A DNA stretch of 37,737 nt from an uncultured Collinsella sp. (GCA_902469555.1 CABRDB010000008.1:1-37737), one strand, 5' to 3'; shown: positions 8,814 to 16,848, counted from the first letter of the stretch. Notes: generated from the letters alone by a model not told the origin. Numbers and translations are program-made.

Positions 8814-9301
8814 GACTCCCCCTCACGTCGATCTTGCATCTGACTTTCGGCTGCCACCTGCTGTTTAAATGTCTCGCACTCGTCGCCGAGCACCTGAGAG
8901 AATTTGCCGATCAAGCGCATTATCTCGCGCTGCTCACATGGCTCGAGGGCATCGAAGGCTCTCTGCTCGGCCCCTTGCGCCGGCAGCGCATAACGCTCGG
9001 CAAATCGCCTGCCCTCTTCGGTCAGGCTTACAACCTTGTTCTTGCGACTGCCTTCGGCAAACTCCAGCGTGGCGAAACCCCGCGCCGTCAAGGTTTTAAT
9101 GGCCGAGTCGATCGTCTGTTTGCTATAGAACCATTCGCTTGTCAGACGACTCACAGCGACGCTGCCGCCCGCCGTGCTGGTGTCGACGAGCATCCAATAG
9201 GCGCAGTCCGAAAGGCCGCAGGCGCGTGAGAACTCCGAATAGATATGATCGAGTCCATTGAGCATCCGGTCGAAATCGAGCAGCGTAACCGCGCTATTCA
9301 T
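8801..9301 (-). CDS. MarR family transcriptional regulator
   Basis: A 166-residue MarR-type winged helix protein. The helix-turn-helix is around residues 50-75 (SRLTSEWFYSKQTIDSAIKTL) and the wing around ARGFATLEFAEGSRKNKVVSLTEEG. It is the first gene of the exporter operon and overlaps the next gene, so it is likely the drug-responsive local repressor. The promoter carries two copies of GTCCGAGTTTTGAC that may be its operators. The C-terminus is Cys/Glu-rich (ESCDC), which could be redox-sensitive, though this is speculation. Ribosome site GGTGGG is weak. Confidence 0.88.
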   Translation of the reverse strand: MNSAVTLLDFDRMLNGLDHIYSEFSRACGLSDCAYWMLVDTSTAGGSVAVSRLTSEWFYSKQTIDSAIKTLTARGFATLEFAEGSRKNKVVSLTEEGRRFAERYALPAQGAEQRAFDALEPCEQREIMRLIGKFSQVLGDECETFKQQVAAESQMQDRREGESCDC

Positions 9302-9319
9302 CTATCCCACCATTCGATT

Positions 9320-9376
9320 GTCCGAGTTTTGACCAATTTGTATTTCTAGATTAGTCCGAGTTTTGACTATCGTCAA
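9320..9376. promoter_or_regulatory. Direct repeats and dyad at the marR-exporter promoter
   Basis: GTCCGAGTTTTGAC occurs at 9320-9333 and again at 9354-9367, 34 bp apart in the same orientation. The second copy runs into TTGAC-GATA-GTCAA on the minus strand, a short perfect dyad. These sit 19-75 bp upstream of marR and are candidate MarR-binding sites; TTGACG could also serve as the -35 element. Confidence 0.5.
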
Positions 9377-9417
9377 TAAGCTCGATATATATGGTCGGCT
9401 CTACATTGCATATCGAT

Positions 9418-9455
9418 AGAAAAAGACCGCCGGCGCGGGGGCGGCGCCGGCGGTC
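9418..9455 (-). terminator. Terminator of the small unknown gene
   Basis: The 12-bp stem GACCGCCGGCGC and its complement have a 7-nt loop. Minus-strand read-out is followed by TTTTTC. It lies about 30 bp after the stop at 9483. Confidence 0.85.
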
Positions 9456-9482
9456 ACGCGAGAATAGCGATGTATTTGCCCG

Positions 9483-9773
9483 TTAGGCAGCGACGGCCTC
9501 GTAGACCGTTGCGCCCGCAAAGCTGTCGTGCAGGCTCTTGCCGCAGATCCACGGCAGCTCGACGACCTCGCAGACCGTGTTGACCAGCTCGGAGCAGTCA
9601 GTAAAGTGGCCCTTGTCGTTGAGGGCCTCGCAATCCTGAACACGCCAATAGCCATCGGTGTGCGTGATGTAGTACTCGTGATCGTTGATCGACACGAAAG
9701 CGCGCGTCTTGGAACGCAGCAGCTTCAGGAATCCTTCAAAATCGGTCTCGACGACATCTCCAGCCTGGAACAT
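9483..9773 (-). CDS. Small protein of unknown function (96 aa)
   Basis: A 96-residue soluble protein starting MFQAGDVVETDFEG, with a strong GGAGGT site 7 nt before the ATG at 9773 and its own terminator, so it is a real gene. I do not recognise the family. It is acidic, beta-rich in appearance, with four cysteines (in VQDCEAL, FTDCSEL, NTVCEVV, PWICGKS) and no membrane segment or signal. The spacing of the cysteines does not form a standard zinc or iron-sulfur motif. Divergent from a nitroreductase with a 294-bp gap. Confidence 0.8.
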   Translation of the reverse strand: MFQAGDVVETDFEGFLKLLRSKTRAFVSINDHEYYITHTDGYWRVQDCEALNDKGHFTDCSELVNTVCEVVELPWICGKSLHDSFAGATVYEAVAA

Positions 9774-10067
9774 GATGTTACCTCCTGGCCCGGCGCCACC
9801 ACGGCGCATTGATAAACGTTGGTACTCCTTTAGTAAAACCTTTATCAAAGGTTATGCGTTCGTCATTTAGGCAAGTGGTAAAAAACCGCAGGGTAGACGG
9901 GATAAAACGTTTAACCATCCCATTTGTTTGTCACATTCTGAAGGTACTTTTATGCAAACCTACTTTCCCAATTGGAATCTATCCTTTTGGCCGGGCAATT
10001 GACCGTCTATCGTTTAAGCCCGACGGGTATGAACGGGGCATCTGCAACGCCACCGCAAGGAGACACC

Positions 10068-10589
10068 ATGGAGACTATCGAAGCACTCATTCACCGCCGC
10101 AGCTGCCGCAACTACAGCGATCGTCCCGTCGAGGCCGAAAAGCTTGCACGTATTATTGAAGCCGGCCAATATGCACCGAGCGGCATGGGCCGCCAGCCGG
10201 TGACGTTTGTCGCCGTCACCGACCCCGCGACCGTCGAGCGTCTCTCACAGCTCAACGCCCAGGTCATGGACAGCAACAGCGACCCCTTCTATGGCGCCAA
10301 GACCGTTGTGGTGGTGCTGGTTGACCGCAGCGTGCCCACACATCTGGAAGACGGCTCGCTCGCCATGGGCAACTTGCTCAACGCCGCCTATGCACTGGGT
10401 GTCGATTCGTGCTGGATTCACCGCGCGCATGAGGTCTTTGACTCGCCCGAGGGCTTGGAGCTGCTGGCCAGCTGGGGCCTGCCCGCCGACGGCAGCCTGC
10501 GCGGTGTCGGTAACTGCATTCTTGGCTACGCCGAGGACACGCTACCCGAGGCAAAGCCGCGCCGCGACAACGTCGTCTACGTAAGGTAA
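10068..10589 (+). CDS. Nitroreductase family protein
   Basis: A 173-residue FMN-dependent nitroreductase-like protein. It opens ALIHRRSCRNYSDRPV, the family's FMN phosphate-binding segment, followed by AGQYAPSGMGRQP. The middle has GNLLNAAYALGVDSCWIHRA, the usual second FMN/dimer block, and a G-V-G-N-C-I-L-GY end. It probably reduces flavins, quinones or nitro compounds with NAD(P)H; the true substrate is unknown. ATG at 10068 has AAGGAG 6 nt upstream. No neighbour hints at a pathway. Confidence 0.9.
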   Translation: METIEALIHRRSCRNYSDRPVEAEKLARIIEAGQYAPSGMGRQPVTFVAVTDPATVERLSQLNAQVMDSNSDPFYGAKTVVVVLVDRSVPTHLEDGSLAMGNLLNAAYALGVDSCWIHRAHEVFDSPEGLELLASWGLPADGSLRGVGNCILGYAEDTLPEAKPRRDNVVYVR

Positions 10590-10605
10590 CCCAGGAGCGT
10601 CAGCG

Positions 10606-10644
10606 GGGGTAGCTAATTTTGGACGGGGCTATTTTAGCTACCCC
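10606..10644. repeat. Palindrome GGGGTAGCTA...TAGCTACCCC
   Basis: Perfect 10-bp arms flank a 19-nt AT-rich centre with GGACGGGGC. It sits between the convergent nitroreductase and membrane-protein genes, so it may terminate both. Its design resembles the GGGACAG palindromes, but the arms differ. Confidence 0.6.
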
Positions 10645-10653
10645 ACTCGCAAC

Positions 10654-11229
10654 TTATATTGACGTCGCCGTTGTCGTCGTTTCGTCCGTGTGAGTCGTTT
10701 CGGCACCGTCGCCTTGTTCGTCCTCGTCCTTTTGAGCGTCGGCGATGGTGGAAGCCGCCGCGACGATACCGCGCTGGGGCGCGACGCCCGTCTGGGTCTG
10801 AGCACCCTCGACAACTTCTGTGCCTGTATGCGCGAGCTCGGGCGATTTAAACATTGCGTCCAAGTTGGCGCCGCCACCGGCGTAGCCAAGCGCAGCGAGT
10901 GCGATGACGATTACCGCAACGACGACCGCGATCGGAACATAACGGTGCCAACCAGCGGGATTGAGCCCGCTGCGACGAGCCGCCCCGCGGCTGATATAAC
11001 CGAGCGTGCCGTCGTGCTTGAGCTTTGAGCCCACCACGCGCTTGCGGCCCCGCAACGAGGACTCTGCCTGCATGGCCAAGCGGGCGCTTGCCGAAGGATA
11101 GCCGTATTTAGTGCGCTTGAACGAGCCATCAAACCCCGAGGCGTGTTTGCCCCACGTCACCGATGTTGTGCGTCGGTTGACTGACGCGGCACTCCGCCTT
11201 CTGCGGCTCGGTTTTGTTGTCTCAGCCAT
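10654..11229 (-). CDS. Single-pass membrane protein, Arg-rich N-terminus, unknown function
   Basis: About 191 residues. Residues 1-95 are basic and Arg/Ser/Gly-rich and probably cytoplasmic; one hydrophobic segment (YVPIAVVVAVIVIALAALGYA) lies near residues 98-118; the last ~75 residues are Thr/Glu/Asp-rich, low complexity and probably outside. The design fits an anchored regulatory or cell-envelope protein, but no domain is recognisable. Start at 11229 (MAETTKPSRRRR) has only a G-rich weak site; an ATG 18 codons upstream is possible. It is in line behind the Fis-type regulator gene, with 85 bp between. Confidence 0.65.
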   Translation of the reverse strand: MAETTKPSRRRRSAASVNRRTTSVTWGKHASGFDGSFKRTKYGYPSASARLAMQAESSLRGRKRVVGSKLKHDGTLGYISRGAARRSGLNPAGWHRYVPIAVVVAVIVIALAALGYAGGGANLDAMFKSPELAHTGTEVVEGAQTQTGVAPQRGIVAAASTIADAQKDEDEQGDGAETTHTDETTTTATSI

Positions 11230-11313
11230 ACGCCCCCGCACGCCGTAACCAAATCGAAACAATAACGCTTTGGACTGTAGCACACGCGTCGCGCGCGGTC
11301 ACGGGCGCCTCGC

Positions 11314-12531
11314 TCAACGGTCATCGTCCTTCAGCAAGCGCCACAGCGTTGTACGGCTTATGCCCAGTACCTCCGCCGCACGGGTTCGGTTGCCGTGGAG
11401 ATGGTCTACAACCAGATGCGCGATATCTCGCTCGGTATCGGCCAGCGGTCGCAGGATATACAGGTCGCTTTCGAGTGTCGGGGCGCCAAAAGTTGCGGTC
11501 TTAATCACGTCCTCTTGGGCGAGCACTTCCTCCGCCACAGCGCGGTCCACCGTGCCCGCCCCCACCAATATATACAGTCGTTCCGAGACCTCGCGGAGCT
11601 GCAGATAATTGCGCGGCCAGCGGTAAACATCGAGCGTCTTCGTCGCCGCGGCAGACAGCTTGGGCGCTGCCGTCCCAAATGCATCAGCGAGATATTCCAA
11701 ATAGCGCGCAACCTTCGTCGACGCGGCCCCCTGCTCGGCGATTGCCGGCGCCACGCTCACCGCACAGGCGAAGCGCTCGGTCACAAAGGCGGCTTGATCA
11801 CTTTCGCTGCCGCCCGGCATGTCATTCGCCGTCAACACCACATGGCAGCGCGTCGCCAACGCGGTGTCGGCCATCGTGGAGACCAGCTCGCGGAGGCGCT
11901 GGGAGCCAACCGCATTCCAGCCCTCAATGCAAAGGGTCAGCCCCGTTTGGAACAGCGGCGATTCGGAGCTTTTGAGCACGTGGCGCCAACCGCGATCGGT
12001 AAGCTCATCGAGCGCAACGGAAACAAAGGGCTGATCGGCAAAAGGACCGTCCAGATAGAGGCGCTTGGCGATCTCGACCTGACCCGCTCCCAGCTCGCCC
12101 TCGAGCATAAGGGGCACACCGCGCGCGTAGCTCTCGGCAACCGGCGCAGCCACCGAGGCCGCCCCCTCAACGATGCCGTACGCGCTCGATTCGTAGCGGG
12201 CCTCAACTTCGTCGGCATTGAGCCATTCGATACCCGCATGCGCCGCGGCACCGCGCACCTCGCGGACCACGACGGCCCAAAGGCCCCCGCCCTCTTTGTC
12301 GGTGGGATGAACGGTCAGGCTCAGGCGCGTACCCGCACGCCCCATAACCAGACGTGCGCCGTCTCCTATACGGTCGAGGCGTTCGGCAACAAAAGCCGCC
12401 ACATCCCGCTCAAGCGCCGCGTCATTCATGGTCGAGATCGCGACGTCCCCACGCGCATCGATTGCCAATGCCGAGGCCCCGGCAGCAGCCAGGGCCCCAG
12501 TCAAGATGTTCAGCTTGGCATCGCTATCCAT
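11314..12531 (-). CDS. NtrC-like regulator with degenerate AAA+ domain and Fis-type HTH
   Basis: 405 residues. The N-terminal ~130 residues are an unknown sensor-like region. Residues ~135-345 follow the layout of sigma-54 activator ATPases, including YRWPRNYLQLREVSERL, which matches the YxWPGNxREL box. The key residues are lost: Walker A reads GELGAGQVEIAK (no Lys-Thr), Walker B reads LCIEGW, and no GAFTGA loop exists. The C-terminus (HLVVDHLHGNRTRAAEVLGISRTTLWRLLK) is a normal Fis/HTH_8 DNA-binding domain. It should bind DNA but probably neither hydrolyses ATP nor contacts sigma-54. It lies downstream of the YeiH transporter gene on the same strand, which may be its target. Confidence 0.8.
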   Translation of the reverse strand: MDSDAKLNILTGALAAAGASALAIDARGDVAISTMNDAALERDVAAFVAERLDRIGDGARLVMGRAGTRLSLTVHPTDKEGGGLWAVVVREVRGAAAHAGIEWLNADEVEARYESSAYGIVEGAASVAAPVAESYARGVPLMLEGELGAGQVEIAKRLYLDGPFADQPFVSVALDELTDRGWRHVLKSSESPLFQTGLTLCIEGWNAVGSQRLRELVSTMADTALATRCHVVLTANDMPGGSESDQAAFVTERFACAVSVAPAIAEQGAASTKVARYLEYLADAFGTAAPKLSAAATKTLDVYRWPRNYLQLREVSERLYILVGAGTVDRAVAEEVLAQEDVIKTATFGAPTLESDLYILRPLADTERDIAHLVVDHLHGNRTRAAEVLGISRTTLWRLLKDDDR

Positions 12532-12597
12532 GATTTGCCCCTGTCCGCAGCGACGTGCAACCGCCGATGGTCACACGACCGAGTGTTTCAAAATTGA

Positions 12598-12797
12598 ACG
12601 ATATTGCTCACCAAACACTATAGGGCAGAAAGCGCCGTCCTGCGAGTATAGATGTTGCCCCGCATCGCCATCCTGGCGGGGCGATAAGAGCTCTTCGGGA
12701 CTTATAAACCTGCGGACAAGCCATACCCGCAAGAGCTCCTATCGCTCCACCGTGAGAATGCGCTCACCGGCACGCAGCACGCAAACAAGCTACTTCT
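12598..12797. other. Hairpin-rich spacer between yeiH-like gene and regulator
   Basis: Three inverted repeats follow one another: GCCCCGC/GCGGGGC near 12,657-12,684, a roughly 65-nt stem with arms at 12,681-12,695 and 12,731-12,745 (AAGAGCTC core), and GTGAG-N6-CTCAC at 12,752-12,767. None is followed by a clear T run on either strand. This could be the yeiH 3' end, the regulator's leader, or a small RNA. Confidence 0.4.
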
Positions 12798-13832
12798 CTA
12801 CCAGATTCCCAGTACGTGTTGCATTCCCAAACTCATGCACGCAATGCCAATCCAGCAGCAAAAGCCCAATGCGATGGGCTTGCCGCCCTTTTTGACCAGC
12901 TCGACGATATCGGTATTAAAACCAATAGCCGCCATGGCCATCACGATAAAGAACTTCGACAGCTCCTTGATGGGCGCCGTAAAGGACGCGGGAAGCTGAA
13001 ACACCGTAGTGATCACGCTCGCCAGCACAAAGAACAGCACAAACATGGGAAACGCGCGTTTGAGGGAGAACGTGCTTTTGGCGTCGCCGCCGGCCTTGCG
13101 CGCCAGATGCATCTGCCAGCAAGCAAGCGCCAGCGTGACGGGAATGATGGCCAGCGTCCTGGTGAGCTTGACCACCGTGGCGCTCTCGAGCACATTGGCG
13201 CCGGGATGCATGCTGTCCCAGGCGCTCGCCGCAGCCGTTACGGACGAGGTGTCGTTGATGGCGGTGCCGGCAAACAGGCCAAAGCCCTCGTTGGTCAGCC
13301 CGAGCATACCGCCGAGCGTTGGAAACACGAGCGCCGCGATAACGTTAAACAGGAAGATGACCGAAATGGCCTGGGCAATCTCGCGATCGTCGGCATCGAT
13401 GACGGGTGCGGTCGCGGCGATAGCAGAACCGCCGCAAATCGACGAACCCACACCCACAAGCGTCGCGATCTTGCCCGGCACGTTCATAACGTGGCAGAGC
13501 ACAAAGGCGATGACAAGCGAGGTCGAGATTGTCGCCACGATAATCGGCAGCGACTGGGCGCCCTTGGACAGAATCTGGGAGAGGTTCATGCCAAAGCCAA
13601 GCAGGATAACCGCGTACTGCAAGACTTTTTTGGACGTATAGGTAACGCCGGCGGCGAGCTGTTCGCGACGATTCTTGGGAAAGACGAGCGCCAGGACCAT
13701 GCCAAAGAGGATGGCAAACACCGGACCGCCGACCACTTCAATTTGTTTGCCGAGCAACGTCGCGGGAATGGCGATGATCAGGCAGAACAAGACGCCTTTC
13801 CAGCGCTCGCGTACGAAATTTGCCAGTTGCAT
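12798..13832 (-). CDS. YeiH/UPF0324 family putative sulfate exporter
   Basis: 344 residues with about ten hydrophobic helices. The YeiH signature is clear: FAILFGMVLALVFP, LLGFGMNLSQI, VGVGSSICGGSAIAATAPVI, and GTAINDTSSVTAAA. The family is annotated as putative sulfate or sulfonate exporter, mostly from context; the substrate is not proven. ATG at 13832 has AAGGAA about 8 nt upstream. It is divergent from a GntR/FadR regulator (13996), a common arrangement for a transporter and its regulator, and is followed by the NtrC-like regulator. Confidence 0.9.
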   Translation of the reverse strand: MQLANFVRERWKGVLFCLIIAIPATLLGKQIEVVGGPVFAILFGMVLALVFPKNRREQLAAGVTYTSKKVLQYAVILLGFGMNLSQILSKGAQSLPIIVATISTSLVIAFVLCHVMNVPGKIATLVGVGSSICGGSAIAATAPVIDADDREIAQAISVIFLFNVIAALVFPTLGGMLGLTNEGFGLFAGTAINDTSSVTAAASAWDSMHPGANVLESATVVKLTRTLAIIPVTLALACWQMHLARKAGGDAKSTFSLKRAFPMFVLFFVLASVITTVFQLPASFTAPIKELSKFFIVMAMAAIGFNTDIVELVKKGGKPIALGFCCWIGIACMSLGMQHVLGIW

Positions 13833-13995
13833 ATGGGATTCCTTCTTTCTATTTCACGTTTGCGACGGCTTATGATACGGCAACATTGAGCGCAGCCTTG
13901 CGCAAACACAGACTAAGATGCCGCAATAGTTCTCAGGCAACAGCCGAATTACCCACCGCGGAGAGCTGATTCGCGGCATAATTAACAACTGACAT

Positions 13996-14727
13996 ATGAG
14001 TTTGATAGAACAGTTGCGAGGCGCTATGGAAGAATCGATGCACGTCGGCGAGCAGGAAACGAGCCTACAGGACCAGTCCTACCACACCATTCGACGCAAA
14101 ATCGTCTACCTGGACTACAAGCCGGGCGAAAAGCTGGGCGTCAAGCAACTTTGCGACGACCTGGATATGGGTCGCACGCCCGTGCGCGAGGCTTTGGTTC
14201 GCTTGGCGCAGGAAGGCCTGGTGCGCACCGTGCCCCAGAGCGGCACCTACGTCTCACCCATCAACCTCACCCTTGCCGAGAGTGCCTGCTACATCCGCGA
14301 ACATCTGGAAAAGCAGGTGATCGTGGAGTGCTGTGCGCGCGCCACGTCGGCCGGCATCGAGCAGCTCGACCGCGCCATCGCGCTGCAGGAAAAGGCCATG
14401 GCCGAAGAGGATCGCATCGGCTTCTTTTTGAGCGACAACCTCATGCATCACATGATTTTTAGCATCGCATGTCGCAGCACCGTGTGGTCGTGGCTCGAAG
14501 AGACCAATGCCGACCTGGAGCGCTTCCGCTGGCTGCGCGCTGCCACGCAGGTTCTCGACAATCAGGACATCGTGAACGAACACAAGCAGATTCGCCGCGC
14601 TATCGCCGGTCGCGACCCCATCGAAGCGAGCTTTTTGGTCAGCAAGCACCTGCATATGATGTTCCGCAACCAAACCGAGGTTCTGGACCAGTTCCCCGAG
14701 TACTTCGAGACCAGCAAGCTCCGCTAA
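13996..14727 (+). CDS. GntR family regulator (FadR/FCD subfamily)
   Basis: 243 residues if started at 13996. The winged helix covers ~25-95 with DLDMGRTPVREALVRLAQEGLV, the GntR hallmark. The remainder is an all-helical FCD ligand domain (REHLEKQVIVECCARAT, then HHMIFS and HKQIRRAIAGRDP with the metal/ligand histidines). The ATG at 13996 has no ribosome site and lies 14 bp after a CATAAT element; ATG at 14026 has GAGG 4 nt upstream and may be the true start. Likely controls the divergent YeiH transporter in response to an organic acid or amino acid; that is inference from layout. Confidence 0.88.
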   Translation: MSLIEQLRGAMEESMHVGEQETSLQDQSYHTIRRKIVYLDYKPGEKLGVKQLCDDLDMGRTPVREALVRLAQEGLVRTVPQSGTYVSPINLTLAESACYIREHLEKQVIVECCARATSAGIEQLDRAIALQEKAMAEEDRIGFFLSDNLMHHMIFSIACRSTVWSWLEETNADLERFRWLRAATQVLDNQDIVNEHKQIRRAIAGRDPIEASFLVSKHLHMMFRNQTEVLDQFPEYFETSKLR

Positions 14728-14770
14728 CCTGCCAAAAAGGGACAGGTTCATTTTGGCAGGTTTTATCTGG
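14726..14770. repeat. GGGACAG-type palindrome, copy 2
   Basis: AACCTGCCAAAA at 14,726-14,737 and its exact complement at 14,751-14,762 flank a GGGACAGG centre, followed by the conserved tail TTATCTGG. The first two bases are part of the gntR stop codon. Near-identical copies lie at 16,898-16,950, 20,099-20,147 and 20,570-20,620. Confidence 0.85.
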
Positions 14771-14781
14771 TCAAATGAAAC

Positions 14782-14815
14782 AAGGCCCGACTCCGCCACA
14801 ACGGAGCCGGGCCTT
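14782..14815. terminator. Bidirectional terminator between gntR and glmS
   Basis: The 14-bp stem AAGGCCCGACTCCG/CGGAGCCGGGCCTT (one mismatch) lies between convergent genes. Minus-strand read-out ends TTGTTTCATTT and serves glmS. Confidence 0.75.
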
Positions 14816-14839
14816 AGTTGTTAGAACGACGGAACTCGC

Positions 14840-16687
14840 TTACTCGACAGTAACGCTTTTCGCCAGGTTGCGAGGTTGGTCAACGTCGCAACCGCGCAGG
14901 ATGGCCACCTCGCGGGCGAGCAGCTGCAGCGGAACGCTCGCCGTGATGGGGCTGAACACGTCGCGGACTGCCGGCACGCGGATGATGCAGTCGGCGATCT
15001 TGTTGATCTCCTCGTCGCCCTCGGTGGCAACGACGATGACCTTGGCGCCGCGTGCCTTGCACTCCATAAGGTTCGACACGGTCTTGTCGTAGGTGGCACT
15101 CTTGGTGGCCACAGCGATGACAGGGAAGCCCGGGTCGATCAGGGCAATGGGGCCGTGCTTCATCTCACCGGCGGCGTAGGCCTCGGCGTGCAGGTAGCTG
15201 ACCTCTTTGAGCTTGAGCGCGCCCTCGTAGGAAATAGCGGCACCCATGCCACGGCCCACGAACAGCGCCGACTGCGCGTCCTTACACAGCAGGGCGGCCT
15301 CATGAACGGCCTCGGTCTGGGTATCCAAAATCCACTGAATCTGCTCGGCCGTATCGGAAAGCTCGCGGAACAGCATGCGCGCCTGCTTGGTGGTCAGGCG
15401 GTACTTGACCTGCGCCAGCAGCAGAGCCAAAAGCGTGAGGCTCACAACCTGGCCGATAAAGCTCTTGGTCGAAGCGACCGCGATCTCCTTGTTGGCCTTG
15501 GTGTAGATGACGCCGTCGCTCTCACGCGCCACGGGGCTGCCCACCACGTTGGTGATACCGAAGACCTTGGCACCCTTGATGCGCGCATCGCGAATGGCGG
15601 CAAGGGTATCGGCCGTCTCGCCCGACTGGGACACAGCAACGACAAGCGTCGTCGGCGTGATGATGGGGTTGCGATAACGGAACTCGCTGGCCGCCTCCAC
15701 CTCGGTGGGGATGCGAGCCCAGCCCTCAATGAGATTCTTAGCAATGAGGCCAGCGTGATAGCTGGTGCCGCAAGCGATCACGTAGACGCGGTCGATGTCG
15801 TTGAGCTCCTCGAGCGAAAGGCCCAGTTCGTCGATGTCGAGCTCGCCGGCCGGCGTCATACGACCGACCAGCGTGTCGCGCACGACGCGCGGCTGCTCGT
15901 GGATTTCCTTGAGCATAAAGTCGGGATAACCGCCCTTTTCTGCCATGTCCAGATCCCAGTCGATGTGGGTGACCTTGGGCTCGATAACGTTGCCGGCTTC
16001 GTCGGTATACTCGACGCCTGCGGGCGTGAGCTTGGCAAACTGACCGTCCTCGAGCACCACGACATCGCGGGTAGCGTCGATGAGCGCGATGACATCGGAG
16101 GCGACATAGGCGCCGGTCTCGCCCGCACCGACCACGATCGGGGAATCCTTGCGGGCCACGGCGATCACGCCGGGCTCGTCAGCGCACACGGCGGCCAGAC
16201 CATAGGCACCGACCACGTGGGTGCAGGCCTCGCGCACGGAGGCCATCAGGTCGTGCGTCTCGGCATAAGCCTCTTCGATCAGATGCGCGAAGACCTCGGT
16301 ATCGGTCTCGCTCTTAAAGTGGTGGCCGCGACCCTCCAGCTCTTCGCGCAGCTCGGCGAAGTTCTCGATGATGCCGTTGTGGACGATGGCGATACGACCG
16401 TCGCAGCTGGTGTGGGGATGGGCGTTAACGACGGAGGGCTTGCCGTGGGTGGCCCAACGGGTGTGTCCGATACCGCAGGTAGCGTCGCTGTCGATGTTGG
16501 AAAGCTCGCTCTCCAAGCCCGCGACCTTGCCCACGCGGCGGATGACGTCGAGGTGCGCCGCGGCGCCCTCGCCCACCTCGAGCGCGACGCCCGAGGAGTC
16601 ATAGCCGCGATACTCCATACGCTTGAGGCCTGTGACCAAGATGTTCTTTGCAATATCAGAGCCGGTGTAGCCGACAATTCCGCACAT
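14840..16687 (-). CDS. glmS: Glutamine-fructose-6-phosphate aminotransferase (isomerizing)
   Basis: 615 residues, full length. It makes glucosamine-6-phosphate from fructose-6-phosphate and glutamine, the entry to cell-wall amino sugars. Cys2 of MCGIVGYTG is the nucleophile of the N-terminal glutaminase; GHTRWATHGKPS and HNGIIENFAELRE follow. Two SIS sugar-isomerase domains occupy ~290-610 (CGTSYHAGL, SQSGETADTLA, YLHAEAYAAGEMKHGPIALID), ending in the typical PRNLAKSVTVE. ATG at 16687 has AAGGGA 8 nt upstream. Two palindromes overlap its promoter (16,789-16,820). No glmS ribozyme fits in the ~68-nt leader. Confidence 0.98.
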   Translation of the reverse strand: MCGIVGYTGSDIAKNILVTGLKRMEYRGYDSSGVALEVGEGAAAHLDVIRRVGKVAGLESELSNIDSDATCGIGHTRWATHGKPSVVNAHPHTSCDGRIAIVHNGIIENFAELREELEGRGHHFKSETDTEVFAHLIEEAYAETHDLMASVREACTHVVGAYGLAAVCADEPGVIAVARKDSPIVVGAGETGAYVASDVIALIDATRDVVVLEDGQFAKLTPAGVEYTDEAGNVIEPKVTHIDWDLDMAEKGGYPDFMLKEIHEQPRVVRDTLVGRMTPAGELDIDELGLSLEELNDIDRVYVIACGTSYHAGLIAKNLIEGWARIPTEVEAASEFRYRNPIITPTTLVVAVSQSGETADTLAAIRDARIKGAKVFGITNVVGSPVARESDGVIYTKANKEIAVASTKSFIGQVVSLTLLALLLAQVKYRLTTKQARMLFRELSDTAEQIQWILDTQTEAVHEAALLCKDAQSALFVGRGMGAAISYEGALKLKEVSYLHAEAYAAGEMKHGPIALIDPGFPVIAVATKSATYDKTVSNLMECKARGAKVIVVATEGDEEINKIADCIIRVPAVRDVFSPITASVPLQLLAREVAILRGCDVDQPRNLAKSVTVE

Positions 16688-16761
16688 AGGATAAATCCCT
16701 TCGTTCGCGTGACTGCAAGACGTCCACGCACAGGGGGCGCTGAGACGTATAACGTTCGAGT

Positions 16762-16820
16762 ATTGTACTCACGCAAACGCAAGCTGATATACCAGAAGTG
16801 GTATCTCAACTTAGATACCA
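16762..16820 (-). promoter_or_regulatory. glmS promoter with two operator-like palindromes
   Basis: On the minus strand, TACAAT (16,762-16,767) is a good -10; 17 bp upstream lies a weak -35 ATATCA. Overlapping and just upstream of it are ATACCA-GAAG-TGGTAT (16,789-16,804) and TGGTATCT-CAACTT-AGATACCA (16,799-16,820), both perfect and sharing the TGGTAT word. TGGT...ACCA words are typical of HutC-type GntR regulators of amino sugar genes (DasR, NagR), which makes control by glucosamine or N-acetylglucosamine phosphate plausible. Confidence 0.6.
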
Positions 16821-16848
16821 CCCGATGCACACACGTCCAGCCGGTCCA

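Noticed and set aside
16688..16760. glmS ribozyme/riboswitch
   Set aside because: The leader is only about 70 nt, and no core resembling the ribozyme is seen; the class is not expected in this group.
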